Positions 1 to 6,301 are shown, counted from the first letter of the stretch. The stretch: DNA of 9,265 bases from an uncultured Clostridia bacterium (GCA_937897215.1 CALCBQ010000077.1:1-9265), one strand, 5' to 3'. Numbers and translations are program-made. Notes: generated by a model from the sequence alone, not told the origin.

Positions 1-14
1 AAGTGAAGAATAAT

Positions 15-902
15 ATGGAAAAATTAAAAGGTATAATTACCAAAGGTATTGGCGGCTTCTATTATGTTGAAGTCGCCAATGCGACTTATGAATGTAAAGC
101 AAGAGGGTTATTCAGAAAAAACAGAATTACTCCGCTTGTTGGCGATATGGTTGAAATTACAGTAAATGAAAATGCGGAAAATACAATTGATAAAATTTAT
201 GACCGCAAAAATTTTCTTATAAGACCACCCGTGTCTAATATTGACAACTTGATTATTGTTGTTTCTACTGTTGAACCAAAGCCTAATTTTCTTGTAATTG
301 ACAAATTAATTGCAACGGCAGAATATAAGAATATCGAGCCGATTATAGTTGTTTCTAAAACCGACTTAGGCGATTATAACAGTATTGTAGAAACTTATAA
401 AAATAGTGGCATTTCATTGATTGCAATCGAAAATGACAACGATGTTGAACAAGTGCGTCAATTAATGAAAAACAAAATTACTGCATTTACAGGTAATTCA
501 GGTGTTGGTAAAACAACATTACTTAATAAACTTGATAGTACTCTCAAACTTTCTACAGGCGCAATTAGTGAAAAATTAGGCAGAGGTCGTCATACAACCC
601 GTGAGGCACAACTTTTTAATGTATGTGGCGGTTATGTTATTGATACTCCTGGTTTTTCATCATTGGATTTTGCAAAAACAGAGATTATTAGAAAAGACGA
701 TTTACCATACTGTTTCCGTGAATTCAGAGAGCATTTAGGTAACTGTAAATTTTCAACTTGCTCACATACTCGCGATAAAGGTTGCAAAATCTGTGAAGCA
801 GTTGAAAACGGAGAAATAAGTAAATCAAGACACGAAAATTATATTTTGATGTATAATCAGGCAAAGGAAATCAAAGAATGGGAATTAAAAGAAGATGTGT
901 AA
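15..902 (+). CDS. rsgA: Ribosome small-subunit-dependent GTPase A
   Basis: Circularly permuted GTPase that acts in the cytoplasm late in 30S ribosomal subunit maturation (family knowledge). About 295 residues, the normal family length. Visible in order: an N-terminal OB-fold-like part with FRKN and TPLVGD (about residues 33-45); the G4 motif SKTD (114-117) ahead of the P-loop GNSGVGKTT (160-168), the permuted order diagnostic of RsgA; the switch HTT (193-195); DTPG (210-213); and a C-terminal zinc knuckle formed by C244, C249, H251 and C257. A GTG at position 3 would add four residues, but the ATG at 15 is preferred: the bases AAGTGA just before it look like a ribosome binding site at normal spacing, and the protein then begins like other RsgA proteins (MEKLKGII). 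Upstream sequence lies outside the window. The 3' end overlaps the thiamine pyrophosphokinase gene by 25 bases, so the two are probably cotranscribed and translationally coupled. Identity is very secure. Confidence 0.95.
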   Translation: MEKLKGIITKGIGGFYYVEVANATYECKARGLFRKNRITPLVGDMVEITVNENAENTIDKIYDRKNFLIRPPVSNIDNLIIVVSTVEPKPNFLVIDKLIATAEYKNIEPIIVVSKTDLGDYNSIVETYKNSGISLIAIENDNDVEQVRQLMKNKITAFTGNSGVGKTTLLNKLDSTLKLSTGAISEKLGRGRHTTREAQLFNVCGGYVIDTPGFSSLDFAKTEIIRKDDLPYCFREFREHLGNCKFSTCSHTRDKGCKICEAVENGEISKSRHENYILMYNQAKEIKEWELKEDV

Positions 903-1510
903 TAATCGGTGGGGGAGATTGCTCTACCGAGATTTTAAAAAATAACATTCATTCAGACGATTTTGTAATTTGTGCTGATGGTGGTTATGACATTGCAAAT
1001 GAATGTGGTATTATACCCGATTTGTTAATTGGCGATTTTGACTCAATTACCGCTATTCCTGATAATGTGGATAAGATTACTCTTCCCGTTGAAAAAGATG
1101 TTACAGACAGCGTAGCGGCTTATGATGAAGGCGTTGAGCGTGGATTTACAAGCTTTGTAATGTTTGGCGGTACTGGTGGAAGATTCGAACATACTTTTGC
1201 TAATATTGCGCTTATGGCAAATGCTTCATATGATGGGAATCAATTTGAAATTATTGATGAACGACATATTTTTAGATGCGTTTCGGGTTCGTCTTTAAAA
1301 ATTGAAAGAAAAGAAAATCAACAAATTTCTGTTATTGCATATGGGAGCGGTGCTTTTGGTGTTACCGAAAAAGGATTTTATTATACGCTTGATGATGAAT
1401 TGCTTAGCCCTTTTGATGTTGCACAAGGTATTAGTAATCATATTATTGATGACTATGGTGAAATATCCGTTATTGATGGAACTCTAATTGTAATAGAAAC
1501 AAAAATGTAA
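878..1510 (+). CDS. thiN: Thiamine pyrophosphokinase (thiamine diphosphokinase)
   Basis: Transfers pyrophosphate from ATP to thiamine to give the cofactor thiamine diphosphate, in the cytoplasm. The 210-residue length is typical. Visible motifs: an N-terminal Rossmann-like start VIIGGG (9-13); ADGG (33-36); the acidic metal and nucleotide site GDFDS (52-56); EKDVTD (72-77), the family's E-K-D-x-T-D motif; GGTGGRFEH (97-105), which carries the conserved Arg and His; and GISN (184-187) near the C terminus, where the thiamine-binding Ser-Asn lies in the family. The start lies inside rsgA (25-base overlap), indicating one transcription unit. In Bacillus subtilis thiN sits between rpe and spoVM downstream of rsgA; here rpe is absent and spoVM follows after one small gene. 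No thiamine riboswitch is visible, as expected for a gene embedded in a housekeeping operon. Confidence 0.93.
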   Translation: MGIKRRCVIIGGGDCSTEILKNNIHSDDFVICADGGYDIANECGIIPDLLIGDFDSITAIPDNVDKITLPVEKDVTDSVAAYDEGVERGFTSFVMFGGTGGRFEHTFANIALMANASYDGNQFEIIDERHIFRCVSGSSLKIERKENQQISVIAYGSGAFGVTEKGFYYTLDDELLSPFDVAQGISNHIIDDYGEISVIDGTLIVIETKM

Positions 1511-1519
1511 CAAAATAAT

Positions 1520-1564
1520 CCCCCTGACGTATAATGTACTAAATACATAGCAGGGGGTATTTTT
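1520..1564 (+). promoter_or_regulatory. Hairpin that could hide the ribosome binding site of the 48-residue gene, or end thiN
   Basis: CCCCCTG (1520-1526) pairs perfectly with CAGGGGG (1551-1557) around a 24-base loop, and the right arm is followed by TATTTTT. The right arm contains AGGGGG (1552-1557), the ribosome binding site of the small gene starting at 1565. The structure could therefore be a weak intrinsic terminator after thiN, or a translational lid over the next gene. The large loop makes a strong terminator less likely. The loop also holds TATAAT (1530-1535), but no matching -35 element is visible. Confidence 0.45.
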
Positions 1565-1711
1565 ATGGGAAGACACTCAGGAGCAAAAGGAATAATCTTT
1601 GTCGCTTTAGGTCTTGGGTTAATAATTTCATTGATTCTTCCTGAAAAGTTCGTGATTGTATTGCTTGCGATGGCGCTGGTAGTATGTGGAACTGCCCTTT
1701 GCAGAACATAG
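1565..1711 (+). CDS. Small hydrophobic membrane protein of unknown function (48 residues)
   Basis: An unrecognised micro-gene in the gap between thiN and spoVM. It has a strong ribosome binding site (AGGGGG, 1552-1557, seven bases before the ATG) and ends in TAG at 1709-1711. The product begins with a short basic, polar head (MGRHSGAKG). Two hydrophobic stretches follow, at about residues 10-25 and 29-46, separated by PEK. This is the layout of a two-helix membrane hairpin or one long re-entrant segment. It ends in CGTALCRT, with two cysteines (41 and 46). The ribosome binding site uses the same AGGGGG as the following spoVM, only 10 bases downstream of the stop, so the two are likely translated from one message. 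Position beside spoVM suggests, but does not prove, a role at a membrane during sporulation. I cannot assign a named family. It could be a chance open frame, but the ribosome binding site, amino-acid make-up and position argue against that. Confidence 0.6.
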   Translation: MGRHSGAKGIIFVALGLGLIISLILPEKFVIVLLAMALVVCGTALCRT

Positions 1712-1721
1712 GGGGATTACA

Positions 1722-1802
1722 GTGAAAGTTGTATTGGTAAAAAGTCCAAAAGTTATAGGTGGTATTTTAAGAAAATTTTTTGGAATAAAGAAAACAGTAT
1801 AA
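1722..1802 (+). CDS. spoVM: Stage V sporulation protein SpoVM (26 residues, GTG start)
   Basis: A 26-codon gene with a GTG start, preceded by AGGGGG (1710-1715) at a six-base spacing, ending in TAA at 1800-1802. The product is exactly the length of Bacillus subtilis SpoVM. It aligns without gaps to my recollection of that sequence, sharing Lys2, Lys7, Pro9, Lys10, Gly13-Gly14-Ile15, Arg17 and Gly21, in the pattern KxPKxxGGIxR. In Bacillus, SpoVM is an amphipathic helix that marks the convex forespore outer membrane, recruits the coat ATPase SpoIVA and inhibits FtsH; it is made in the mother cell under sigma-E. Gene order supports the call: rsgA, thiN and spoVM are neighbours in Bacillus too. 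No convincing sigma-E promoter could be seen directly upstream, so it may be read from upstream promoters. A strong hairpin terminator begins at the stop codon. Confidence 0.85.
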   Translation: MKVVLVKSPKVIGGILRKFFGIKKTV

Positions 1803-1803
1803 A

Positions 1804-1839
1804 AAAAGTTCCCAATGTTATCATTGGGAACTTTTAAAT
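1804..1839 (+). terminator. Bidirectional intrinsic terminator between spoVM and rubrerythrin
   Basis: AAAAGTTCCCAATG (1804-1817) and CATTGGGAACTTTT (1822-1835) form a perfect 14-bp stem with a four-base loop. The outer A/T pairs give a T run after the stem on either strand, so it can stop spoVM transcription (+) and rubrerythrin transcription (-). It sits exactly between the convergent genes. Confidence 0.9.
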
Positions 1840-1851
1840 ATTAAGTATTAA

Positions 1852-2397
1852 TTAACCAAAGTATCTCTGAAGAAGACCTTCAAATGCTTTGCCGTGTCTT
1901 GCTTCATCACGAGCCATTTCATGAACTGTATCGTGAATTGCATCAAGACCAAGTTCTTTAGCGCGTTTTGCAAGGTCAAATTTACCCATTGTTGCACCGT
2001 TTTCAGCGTCAACTCTCATTTCAAGGTTTTTCTTTGTGCTGTCTGTTACAACTTCGCCAAGAAGTTCAGCGAATTTGGCAGCGTGTTCTGCTTCTTCATA
2101 AGCTGCTTTTTCCCAGTAAAGACCGATTTCTGGGTATCCCTCACGATGTGCAACTCTTGCCATTGCAAGATACATACCAACTTCTGAACATTCGCCTTCA
2201 AAGTTTGCACGAAGGTCCATAATAATATCTTCACGAACACCTTTTGCAACACCTACAACGTGTTCTGCAGCCCAAGTTCTTTCGTCTTCTTTTACCTCGT
2301 TGAACTTGTCAGCAGGAACTTTACACTGTGGGCATCTTTCTGGTGCTGAATCTCCTTCGTGAACATAACCACATACTGAGCATACAAATTTTTTCAT
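1852..2397 (-). CDS. Reverse rubrerythrin (N-terminal rubredoxin, C-terminal ferritin-like diiron domain)
   Basis: Non-haem iron peroxidase that reduces hydrogen peroxide, and in clostridia also oxygen, using electrons passed from NAD(P)H via a flavoprotein; cytoplasmic. The order of domains is inverted relative to classical rubrerythrin. A rubredoxin knuckle comes first (C6, C9, C22, C25 as two CxxC pairs). A four-helix diiron domain follows, with the first Glu ligand in GEC (E69) and two ExxH pairs (E102-H105 and E165-H168). The 181-residue length fits the clostridial reverse rubrerythrins. The ribosome binding site is GGAGG nine bases before the ATG. The gene follows perR by 25 bases on the same strand with no terminator between, so it is almost certainly cotranscribed from the peroxide-controlled perR promoter. 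The transcript ends in the convergent hairpin at 1804-1839. Its electron-donor flavoprotein is not in the window. Confidence 0.93.
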   Translation of the reverse strand: MKKFVCSVCGYVHEGDSAPERCPQCKVPADKFNEVKEDERTWAAEHVVGVAKGVREDIIMDLRANFEGECSEVGMYLAMARVAHREGYPEIGLYWEKAAYEEAEHAAKFAELLGEVVTDSTKKNLEMRVDAENGATMGKFDLAKRAKELGLDAIHDTVHEMARDEARHGKAFEGLLQRYFG

Positions 2398-2422
2398 AGT
2401 TTTTTTCCTCCAAAAATAATTT

Positions 2423-2803
2423 TTAATTTGATTTGTTACAGTTTTTGCATATTCCGAATGCCATTAAACTGTAATTAGTTACATAACCTACAATCTCGTC
2501 AGAGAAGGTAATAGTGTCATTTTTAAATGACATTAAATCATATACTTTACCGCAGTCAGAACACTTAAAATGTGCATGCGGATTAACATTTCCGTCAAAA
2601 CGGTCATTTGCGCCGTCAGGAATTCTTAAAACCATACCACATTCCTCAAGCTGTGAAAGATTTCTGTAAAGTGTACCCAAACTCAAGTTTGGTATAACCT
2701 CACGAACTGATAGATAAAGCTCCATAGCAGTAGGGTGGTCATAACGCGATTGTAAGTTTTCAATAATTGCTTCGCGTTGTTTACTTCGTCTTTCAATTGC
2801 CAT
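2423..2803 (-). CDS. perR: Fur-family peroxide-sensing repressor, PerR type
   Basis: Winged-helix metalloregulator of the Fur family. The regulatory metal site of PerR is complete. Counting from the chosen start, the ligands are H23, D70, H76, H78 and D89, spaced like Bacillus PerR H37, D85, H91, H93 and D104. The Asp at the last position (VYD) is the PerR-type residue, where Fur usually has Glu. The structural zinc site is two CxxC pairs (C81/C84 and C119/C122). DNA-binding helix: LSLGTLYRNLSQLEE. In this family the iron-bound protein is inactivated by peroxide-driven histidine oxidation. Start choice: a GTG at 2812 would lie one base from the AAGGAG ribosome binding site, whereas the ATG at 2803 has about eight bases, so the shorter 126-residue form is preferred. 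A Per-box at its own transcription start indicates autoregulation, and the downstream gene is its peroxidase target. Confidence 0.92.
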   Translation of the reverse strand: MAIERRSKQREAIIENLQSRYDHPTAMELYLSVREVIPNLSLGTLYRNLSQLEECGMVLRIPDGANDRFDGNVNPHAHFKCSDCGKVYDLMSFKNDTITFSDEIVGYVTNYSLMAFGICKNCNKSN

Positions 2804-2819
2804 TGTACTCACTCCTTAT

Positions 2820-2834
2820 CAGTAATGATTACTG
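2820..2834 (-). promoter_or_regulatory. Per-box operator (7-1-7 palindrome)
   Basis: CAGTAATGATTACTG is a perfect 7-1-7 inverted repeat whose core TAATnATTA matches the inner part of the Bacillus Per-box consensus. It lies immediately downstream of the perR -10 hexamer, over the predicted transcription start. Bound PerR would block its own operon, and possibly affect the divergent lipoprotein gene. Confidence 0.8.
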
Positions 2835-2836
2835 TT

Positions 2837-2864
2837 ATTATATCATATCTTTTGTAGTTGTCAA
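2837..2864 (-). promoter_or_regulatory. Sigma-A type promoter of the perR-rubrerythrin operon
   Basis: On the minus strand, TTGACA (2864-2859) and TATAAT (2842-2837) are separated by 16 bases. Both hexamers match consensus exactly. The start point falls inside the Per-box at 2820-2834. Confidence 0.85.
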
Positions 2865-2893
2865 TACTTTTTTATAAAAAAACAGGTGATTTT

Positions 2894-4078
2894 TTGAAAA
2901 AATTTTTAGCATTGATTTTGGCTCTTGTATTTTTGTTTTCAGGTTGCGAAAATTCATCAAACGAAAACATAGAAATAGTTAATCCCAAAAACGAAAATAT
3001 TATAGGCGTATGGATTAACTATAATGAAATTTATTCAATTATTGAAGCGTGCGAAACTCAACCACAGTTGAATGAGAAAATAAATTCAATGCTAAATGAG
3101 TTTCAAAAATACAATATAAATACAATTTTTCTTCATACAAGAGCATTTGATGATTGCTTTTATAATTCAGAATTATATCAACCAAGCGCATATTGTGTAA
3201 ATGATGAGGGTAAATTGAAATTTGATGTTTTGCATTCTTTTATTGATTGCAGTAAAGATTTTAATATTGAAATTCACGCCTGGGTAAATCCTTACAGAAT
3301 TCGAAAAGATAATAAAACCGAGCTTATCAATAAAAACACTTTAGCAGGTGAGTTGTATGCACAAAATCCAGAAGACCAAAGATTAATAATTACAGATAAC
3401 AGTATTTTTTATAACCCTGCTTATATCGAAGTGCAAAAGTATGTTTTAAGTGGAATTAAAGAGATTTTAGATAATTATAATGTTGCTGGAATACACATAG
3501 ACGACTATTTTTATCCGACCACAAGTGAAACAATTGATACTGAAATATACAATGAATATATAAAAAAAGGTGGCAGTTTATCACTTGCAGATTTCAGAAG
3601 ACAAAATGTAAATTCACTTGTAACTTCAATATATTCACTTGTAAAATCTTATAGTAATGATTTGGTTTTTTCAATTAGTCCATCTGCTGATATTAAAGCC
3701 GACTATAACTCTCACTATGTAGATGTAAAGTTATGGGCTTCACAAAAAGGGTATGCAGATTTTATAATTCCTCAAATCTATTTCGGCTTTGAACACGAAA
3801 CAATGCCATTTGAAAAAGTACTTAATGATTGGATTAATCTCAAAACAGATAATTGTAAAATGGCAATAGGACTTTCAGTTTATAAGTCAGGCGAAATCGA
3901 TAGTTTTGCAAAATCAGGCAGTAATGAATGGCTTGATAATTCAGATATTCTCAAAAGACAATTGCAGATAATTAATAATAATGAGCATCTTAATGGCTAT
4001 TCATATTATTCTTCATCTTATTTAATTAACGATTATAACGAAAATCTAATACAAGAAAAACAAAATTTACTTTCATAA
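2894..4078 (+). CDS. Lipoprotein with glycosyl-hydrolase-like family 10 domain (DUF187/YngK type)
   Basis: Exported, probably membrane-anchored protein of 394 residues. The N terminus (MKKFLALILALVFLF) followed by SGC is a lipoprotein signal peptide with the lipid-accepting Cys at residue 18. The preceding -3 Phe is slightly unusual for a lipobox. The remainder is a TIM-barrel-like domain with the hallmarks of the GHL10 family: LHTRAFDD (80-87), HAWVNPYRI (128-136), GIHIDDYFYP (199-208) with the conserved acidic pair, SISPS (about 260-264) and QIYFGF (294-299). The family is thought to act on cell-wall or other glycans, but substrates are largely undetermined. Start choice: the frame stays open further 5', but the only start with a plausible ribosome binding site (AGGTGA, 2884-2889) is TTG at 2894, which also puts the Lys-Lys head of the signal peptide first. 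It is divergent from perR; no clear promoter of its own could be seen. It precedes another envelope-acting secreted protein. Confidence 0.85.
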   Translation: MKKFLALILALVFLFSGCENSSNENIEIVNPKNENIIGVWINYNEIYSIIEACETQPQLNEKINSMLNEFQKYNINTIFLHTRAFDDCFYNSELYQPSAYCVNDEGKLKFDVLHSFIDCSKDFNIEIHAWVNPYRIRKDNKTELINKNTLAGELYAQNPEDQRLIITDNSIFYNPAYIEVQKYVLSGIKEILDNYNVAGIHIDDYFYPTTSETIDTEIYNEYIKKGGSLSLADFRRQNVNSLVTSIYSLVKSYSNDLVFSISPSADIKADYNSHYVDVKLWASQKGYADFIIPQIYFGFEHETMPFEKVLNDWINLKTDNCKMAIGLSVYKSGEIDSFAKSGSNEWLDNSDILKRQLQIINNNEHLNGYSYYSSSYLINDYNENLIQEKQNLLS

Positions 4079-4096
4079 TATGACAATATATGTATC

Positions 4097-4125
4097 TTGA
4101 CGATTATAGTGATTTTTGGTAAAAT
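4097..4125 (+). promoter_or_regulatory. Promoter of the dockerin-bearing glucosaminidase gene
   Basis: TTGACG (4097-4102), a 17-base spacer and TAAAAT (4120-4125) form a good sigma-A promoter. It begins 18 bases after the lipoprotein stop codon and 54 bases before the next ATG, so the 685-residue gene can be transcribed on its own. There is no hairpin terminator between the two genes, so read-through is also possible. Confidence 0.75.
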
Positions 4126-4155
4126 AATCATATAAGTTGTCAAGGAAGTGAGAAA

Positions 4156-6213
4156 ATGAAAAACAGTATTTTCAAAAGCATTGTTTCTGTTGTTTTAACT
4201 GTATCTATGCTGTTTTCTTTTTCTGCACTTTTCTATGTTAATGCAACTGATACTAAAACAGGCGTTATTACTACAACTGCAAGGTTGAGAACAGGTCCTG
4301 GCACTAATCATGCTCAGGTTGTTGATAAATATGGTAATCTTTTTGCATTGTACAAAGATGATGTTGTTACAATTCTATCAGAACATAAATCTTCCAATAA
4401 TGATACGAGTAATCCAATTTGGTATAAAATAACGATAAAAAGAGATGGTACAACATATACAGGTTATGTTTCGTCAAGCCTTGTTGTAGTCAAAACTCCT
4501 GATGCGGGGTTGCTTGAAAATGTACCTGACGAGTATAAATCATATATTGAACAACTTCTTGCACTTCACCCTGAATGGAAGTTTGAAATTTATGATACAG
4601 GTATTGAATGGAGCAGCCTTTTTGCAGAAAATGCTGAAGGTGCACTTGGTAGTAATGTTGTGCATTCATCTTATCCACTGTCATATCGTTCAACTCAATC
4701 AGGTGCTTATAACTGGCGTGCTGATGTGTGGTACAATCCTGATAATGAAACAGGTTGGTATCAGGCAAATACACAGTTGATTGCATATTATATGGACCCT
4801 CGCAATTTTCTTAATGAACAACATGTATTTATGTTTGAAGCCTTATCTTATGATGAAAAGACACAGACTCTTGATGGTGTTAAAAAGATTTTATCAGGCT
4901 CGTTTATGGATGGTGTTGAAATAACAAGTTCAACTGATGAGAGAATCTTATATGCTCAAGCTTATATAAATGCTGGTCAGATTGCTGATGTTAGCCCATA
5001 CCATCTTGCTTCACGTACAGTTCAGGAAGTAGGAAAAAATGGTAGTGGCTCAACAAGTGGTACATATAAGGCAAAAGACGGTACTGATTATTCAGACTAT
5101 TATAACTTCTATAATATAGGTGCTACTGCAAGTTCAGACCCTATAGGTAATGGTTTGAAATATGCAACAGGCTCAACATCTAATAGCACTCAAAAAGAAA
5201 GATATTTGTTGCCTTGGAATTCACAATATAAAGCTATTGTTGGTGGTGCAAAGTGGATTGGTTATGGTTATATAAACAATAATCAGGATACTTTGTATTA
5301 TCAAAAGTTTAATGTTGTAAATAAAGTATGGACTCATCAGTATATGGCCAACGTTATGGCGCCGGCTTCTGAGTCTGTAACAATTAAAAATGCTTATTCA
5401 AATCTTGGGATTCTCGATAATAGTTTTACATTTATAATCCCATATTATAGAAACATGCCTGCAGAAGTATGTGCGCCTCCTGTAAAAAGTAATGCAAGTC
5501 CTAACAACTGGCTGTCATCACTTAAAATTAATGATTATAATTTCGGCTTTGATGCAGGTAAAACAAGTGGCTATTCAATTGAAGTCGGCGGTACGGTTTC
5601 TTCAGTAAATATTTCTGCAACCACAGTAAATTCAAAGGCAAAGGTTGAGGGTGTAGGAACAGTTGCGTTAAAAGAGGGTAATAACACAATTAATATTGTA
5701 GTTTCTGCAGAAAATGGAGATAAGCGTACTTATACTGTAAACATAACTCGCAATATTGAGAATAAAATACCATTGAAGAGTATTTCTCTTGATAGAACTG
5801 ATATTTCAATGTTTGTTGGCGATTCATCAACATTAAAAGTGAGCTTCAACCCATCAACAACTACTGATGATACTACTGTAAAATGGACTTCTTCGAATAC
5901 TAAAGTTGCTACTGTTTCAAACGGTAAAATAACTGCAACAGGCGAGGGTACAACTACAATTACTGCAAAAGTTGGCAATTTTACTGCAACATGTAAAGTA
6001 ACAGTATCAAGCAATATTATAAAAGGCGATGTTGATGCTGATAATACTGTTACAATTGCAGACGCGCTTATGATTTTTAAGCATAAATCGGGCGAAGTTA
6101 ATCTCTCAACTACAGCGCAAAAAGCTGCTGATACTGACGGTAATGGAAAAGTTGAACTTGCTGATGCTTTAAGGATTTTCAAATTCAAGAGTGGCGAAAT
6201 TGATAAATTATAA
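4156..6213 (+). CDS. Secreted SH3b / N-acetylglucosaminidase-like protein with cadherin-like, Ig-like and dockerin domains
   Basis: A 685-residue exported cell-wall hydrolase candidate with good ribosome binding site (AAGGAAGTGA). Signal peptide at residues 1-30, cleaved near VNA/TD. A bacterial SH3 domain follows (about 34-112, with ARLRTGPGTNHAQVV), usually a wall-binding module. A glucosaminidase-like domain spans about 125-435, with ALHPEWKFEIYDTGIEWSS, WYNPDNETGWY, the PYHLASRTVQEVG stretch in which E291 is the likely catalytic acid, and FYNIGA. Then comes a cadherin-like beta sandwich (about 449-532), a Big_2 Ig-like domain (538-617, with WTSSNTKVATVSNGKITATG) and a type I dockerin (621-683). 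The dockerin has two calcium-loop repeats (GDVDADNTVTIADAL and ADTDGNGKVELADAL), each followed by a near-copy of IFKxKSGE. In known systems a dockerin docks onto cohesins of a scaffoldin. Finding one on a peptidoglycan-cleaving protein is uncommon and points to a Ruminococcus-like host. It has its own promoter and terminator. The exact bond cleaved is inferred. Confidence 0.9.
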   Translation: MKNSIFKSIVSVVLTVSMLFSFSALFYVNATDTKTGVITTTARLRTGPGTNHAQVVDKYGNLFALYKDDVVTILSEHKSSNNDTSNPIWYKITIKRDGTTYTGYVSSSLVVVKTPDAGLLENVPDEYKSYIEQLLALHPEWKFEIYDTGIEWSSLFAENAEGALGSNVVHSSYPLSYRSTQSGAYNWRADVWYNPDNETGWYQANTQLIAYYMDPRNFLNEQHVFMFEALSYDEKTQTLDGVKKILSGSFMDGVEITSSTDERILYAQAYINAGQIADVSPYHLASRTVQEVGKNGSGSTSGTYKAKDGTDYSDYYNFYNIGATASSDPIGNGLKYATGSTSNSTQKERYLLPWNSQYKAIVGGAKWIGYGYINNNQDTLYYQKFNVVNKVWTHQYMANVMAPASESVTIKNAYSNLGILDNSFTFIIPYYRNMPAEVCAPPVKSNASPNNWLSSLKINDYNFGFDAGKTSGYSIEVGGTVSSVNISATTVNSKAKVEGVGTVALKEGNNTINIVVSAENGDKRTYTVNITRNIENKIPLKSISLDRTDISMFVGDSSTLKVSFNPSTTTDDTTVKWTSSNTKVATVSNGKITATGEGTTTITAKVGNFTATCKVTVSSNIIKGDVDADNTVTIADALMIFKHKSGEVNLSTTAQKAADTDGNGKVELADALRIFKFKSGEIDKL

Positions 6214-6218
6214 AATTT

Positions 6219-6252
6219 TAACTGTCGGTTGTAAAATCGACAGTTATTTTTT
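6219..6252 (+). terminator. Intrinsic terminator after the dockerin protein
   Basis: TAACTGTCG (6219-6227) pairs with CGACAGTTA (6238-6246) around a 10-base loop and is followed by a T-rich run (6247-6252). It begins six bases after the stop codon. Confidence 0.87.
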
Positions 6253-6272
6253 GTTAAAAAGTAGAAAATACA

Positions 6273-6301
6273 TTGACACATTGTCAAAAAAAGAGTAAAC
6301 T
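6273..6301 (+). promoter_or_regulatory. Promoter of the aconitase X operon with overlapping palindrome
   Basis: TTGACA (6273-6278), 17 bases, then TAAACT (6296-6301) form a sigma-A promoter with a perfect -35 and a 4/6 -10. The -35 is the left half of a perfect palindrome, TTGACA-CAT-TGTCAA (6273-6287), a candidate operator. A second small palindrome, TAACA-T-TGTTA (6301-6311), covers the expected start point. The regulator is not identifiable. Confidence 0.65.

Noticed and set aside
1302..1487. A 61-codon + strand open frame inside thiN
   Set aside because: It is an out-of-frame hydrophobic read of the pyrophosphokinase 3' end, whose own frame carries conserved motifs to its stop.
1530..1535. 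TATAAT as a promoter for the micro-protein/spoVM pair
   Set aside because: There is no acceptable -35 at 15-19 bases upstream, and no convincing sigma-E pair. It is noted only as part of the hairpin loop.
1894..2252. Several frames on both strands overlapping the rubrerythrin gene
   Set aside because: The minus-strand rubrerythrin has all its metal ligands and a ribosome binding site. The others are out-of-frame reads of the same DNA.
2803..2812. GTG at 2812 as the perR start
   Set aside because: It would be one base from the AAGGAG ribosome binding site. The ATG at 2803 has normal spacing and matches the usual N-terminal length better.
4081..4142. TGACAA (4081-4086) and TTGTCA (4137-4142) as an inverted repeat flanking the glucosaminidase promoter
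   Set aside because: Only six matching bases per arm with a 50-base gap in AT-rich DNA. TTGACA-like words recur in this window simply as -35 hexamers.
5730..6287. A 185-codon open frame on the minus strand opposite the 3' half of the dockerin gene
   Set aside because: It lies antisense to Ig-like and dockerin repeats whose protein motifs are clear. Its product is low-complexity and rich in Val, Ser and Ala, has no recognisable domain, and crosses the terminator at 6219-6252.
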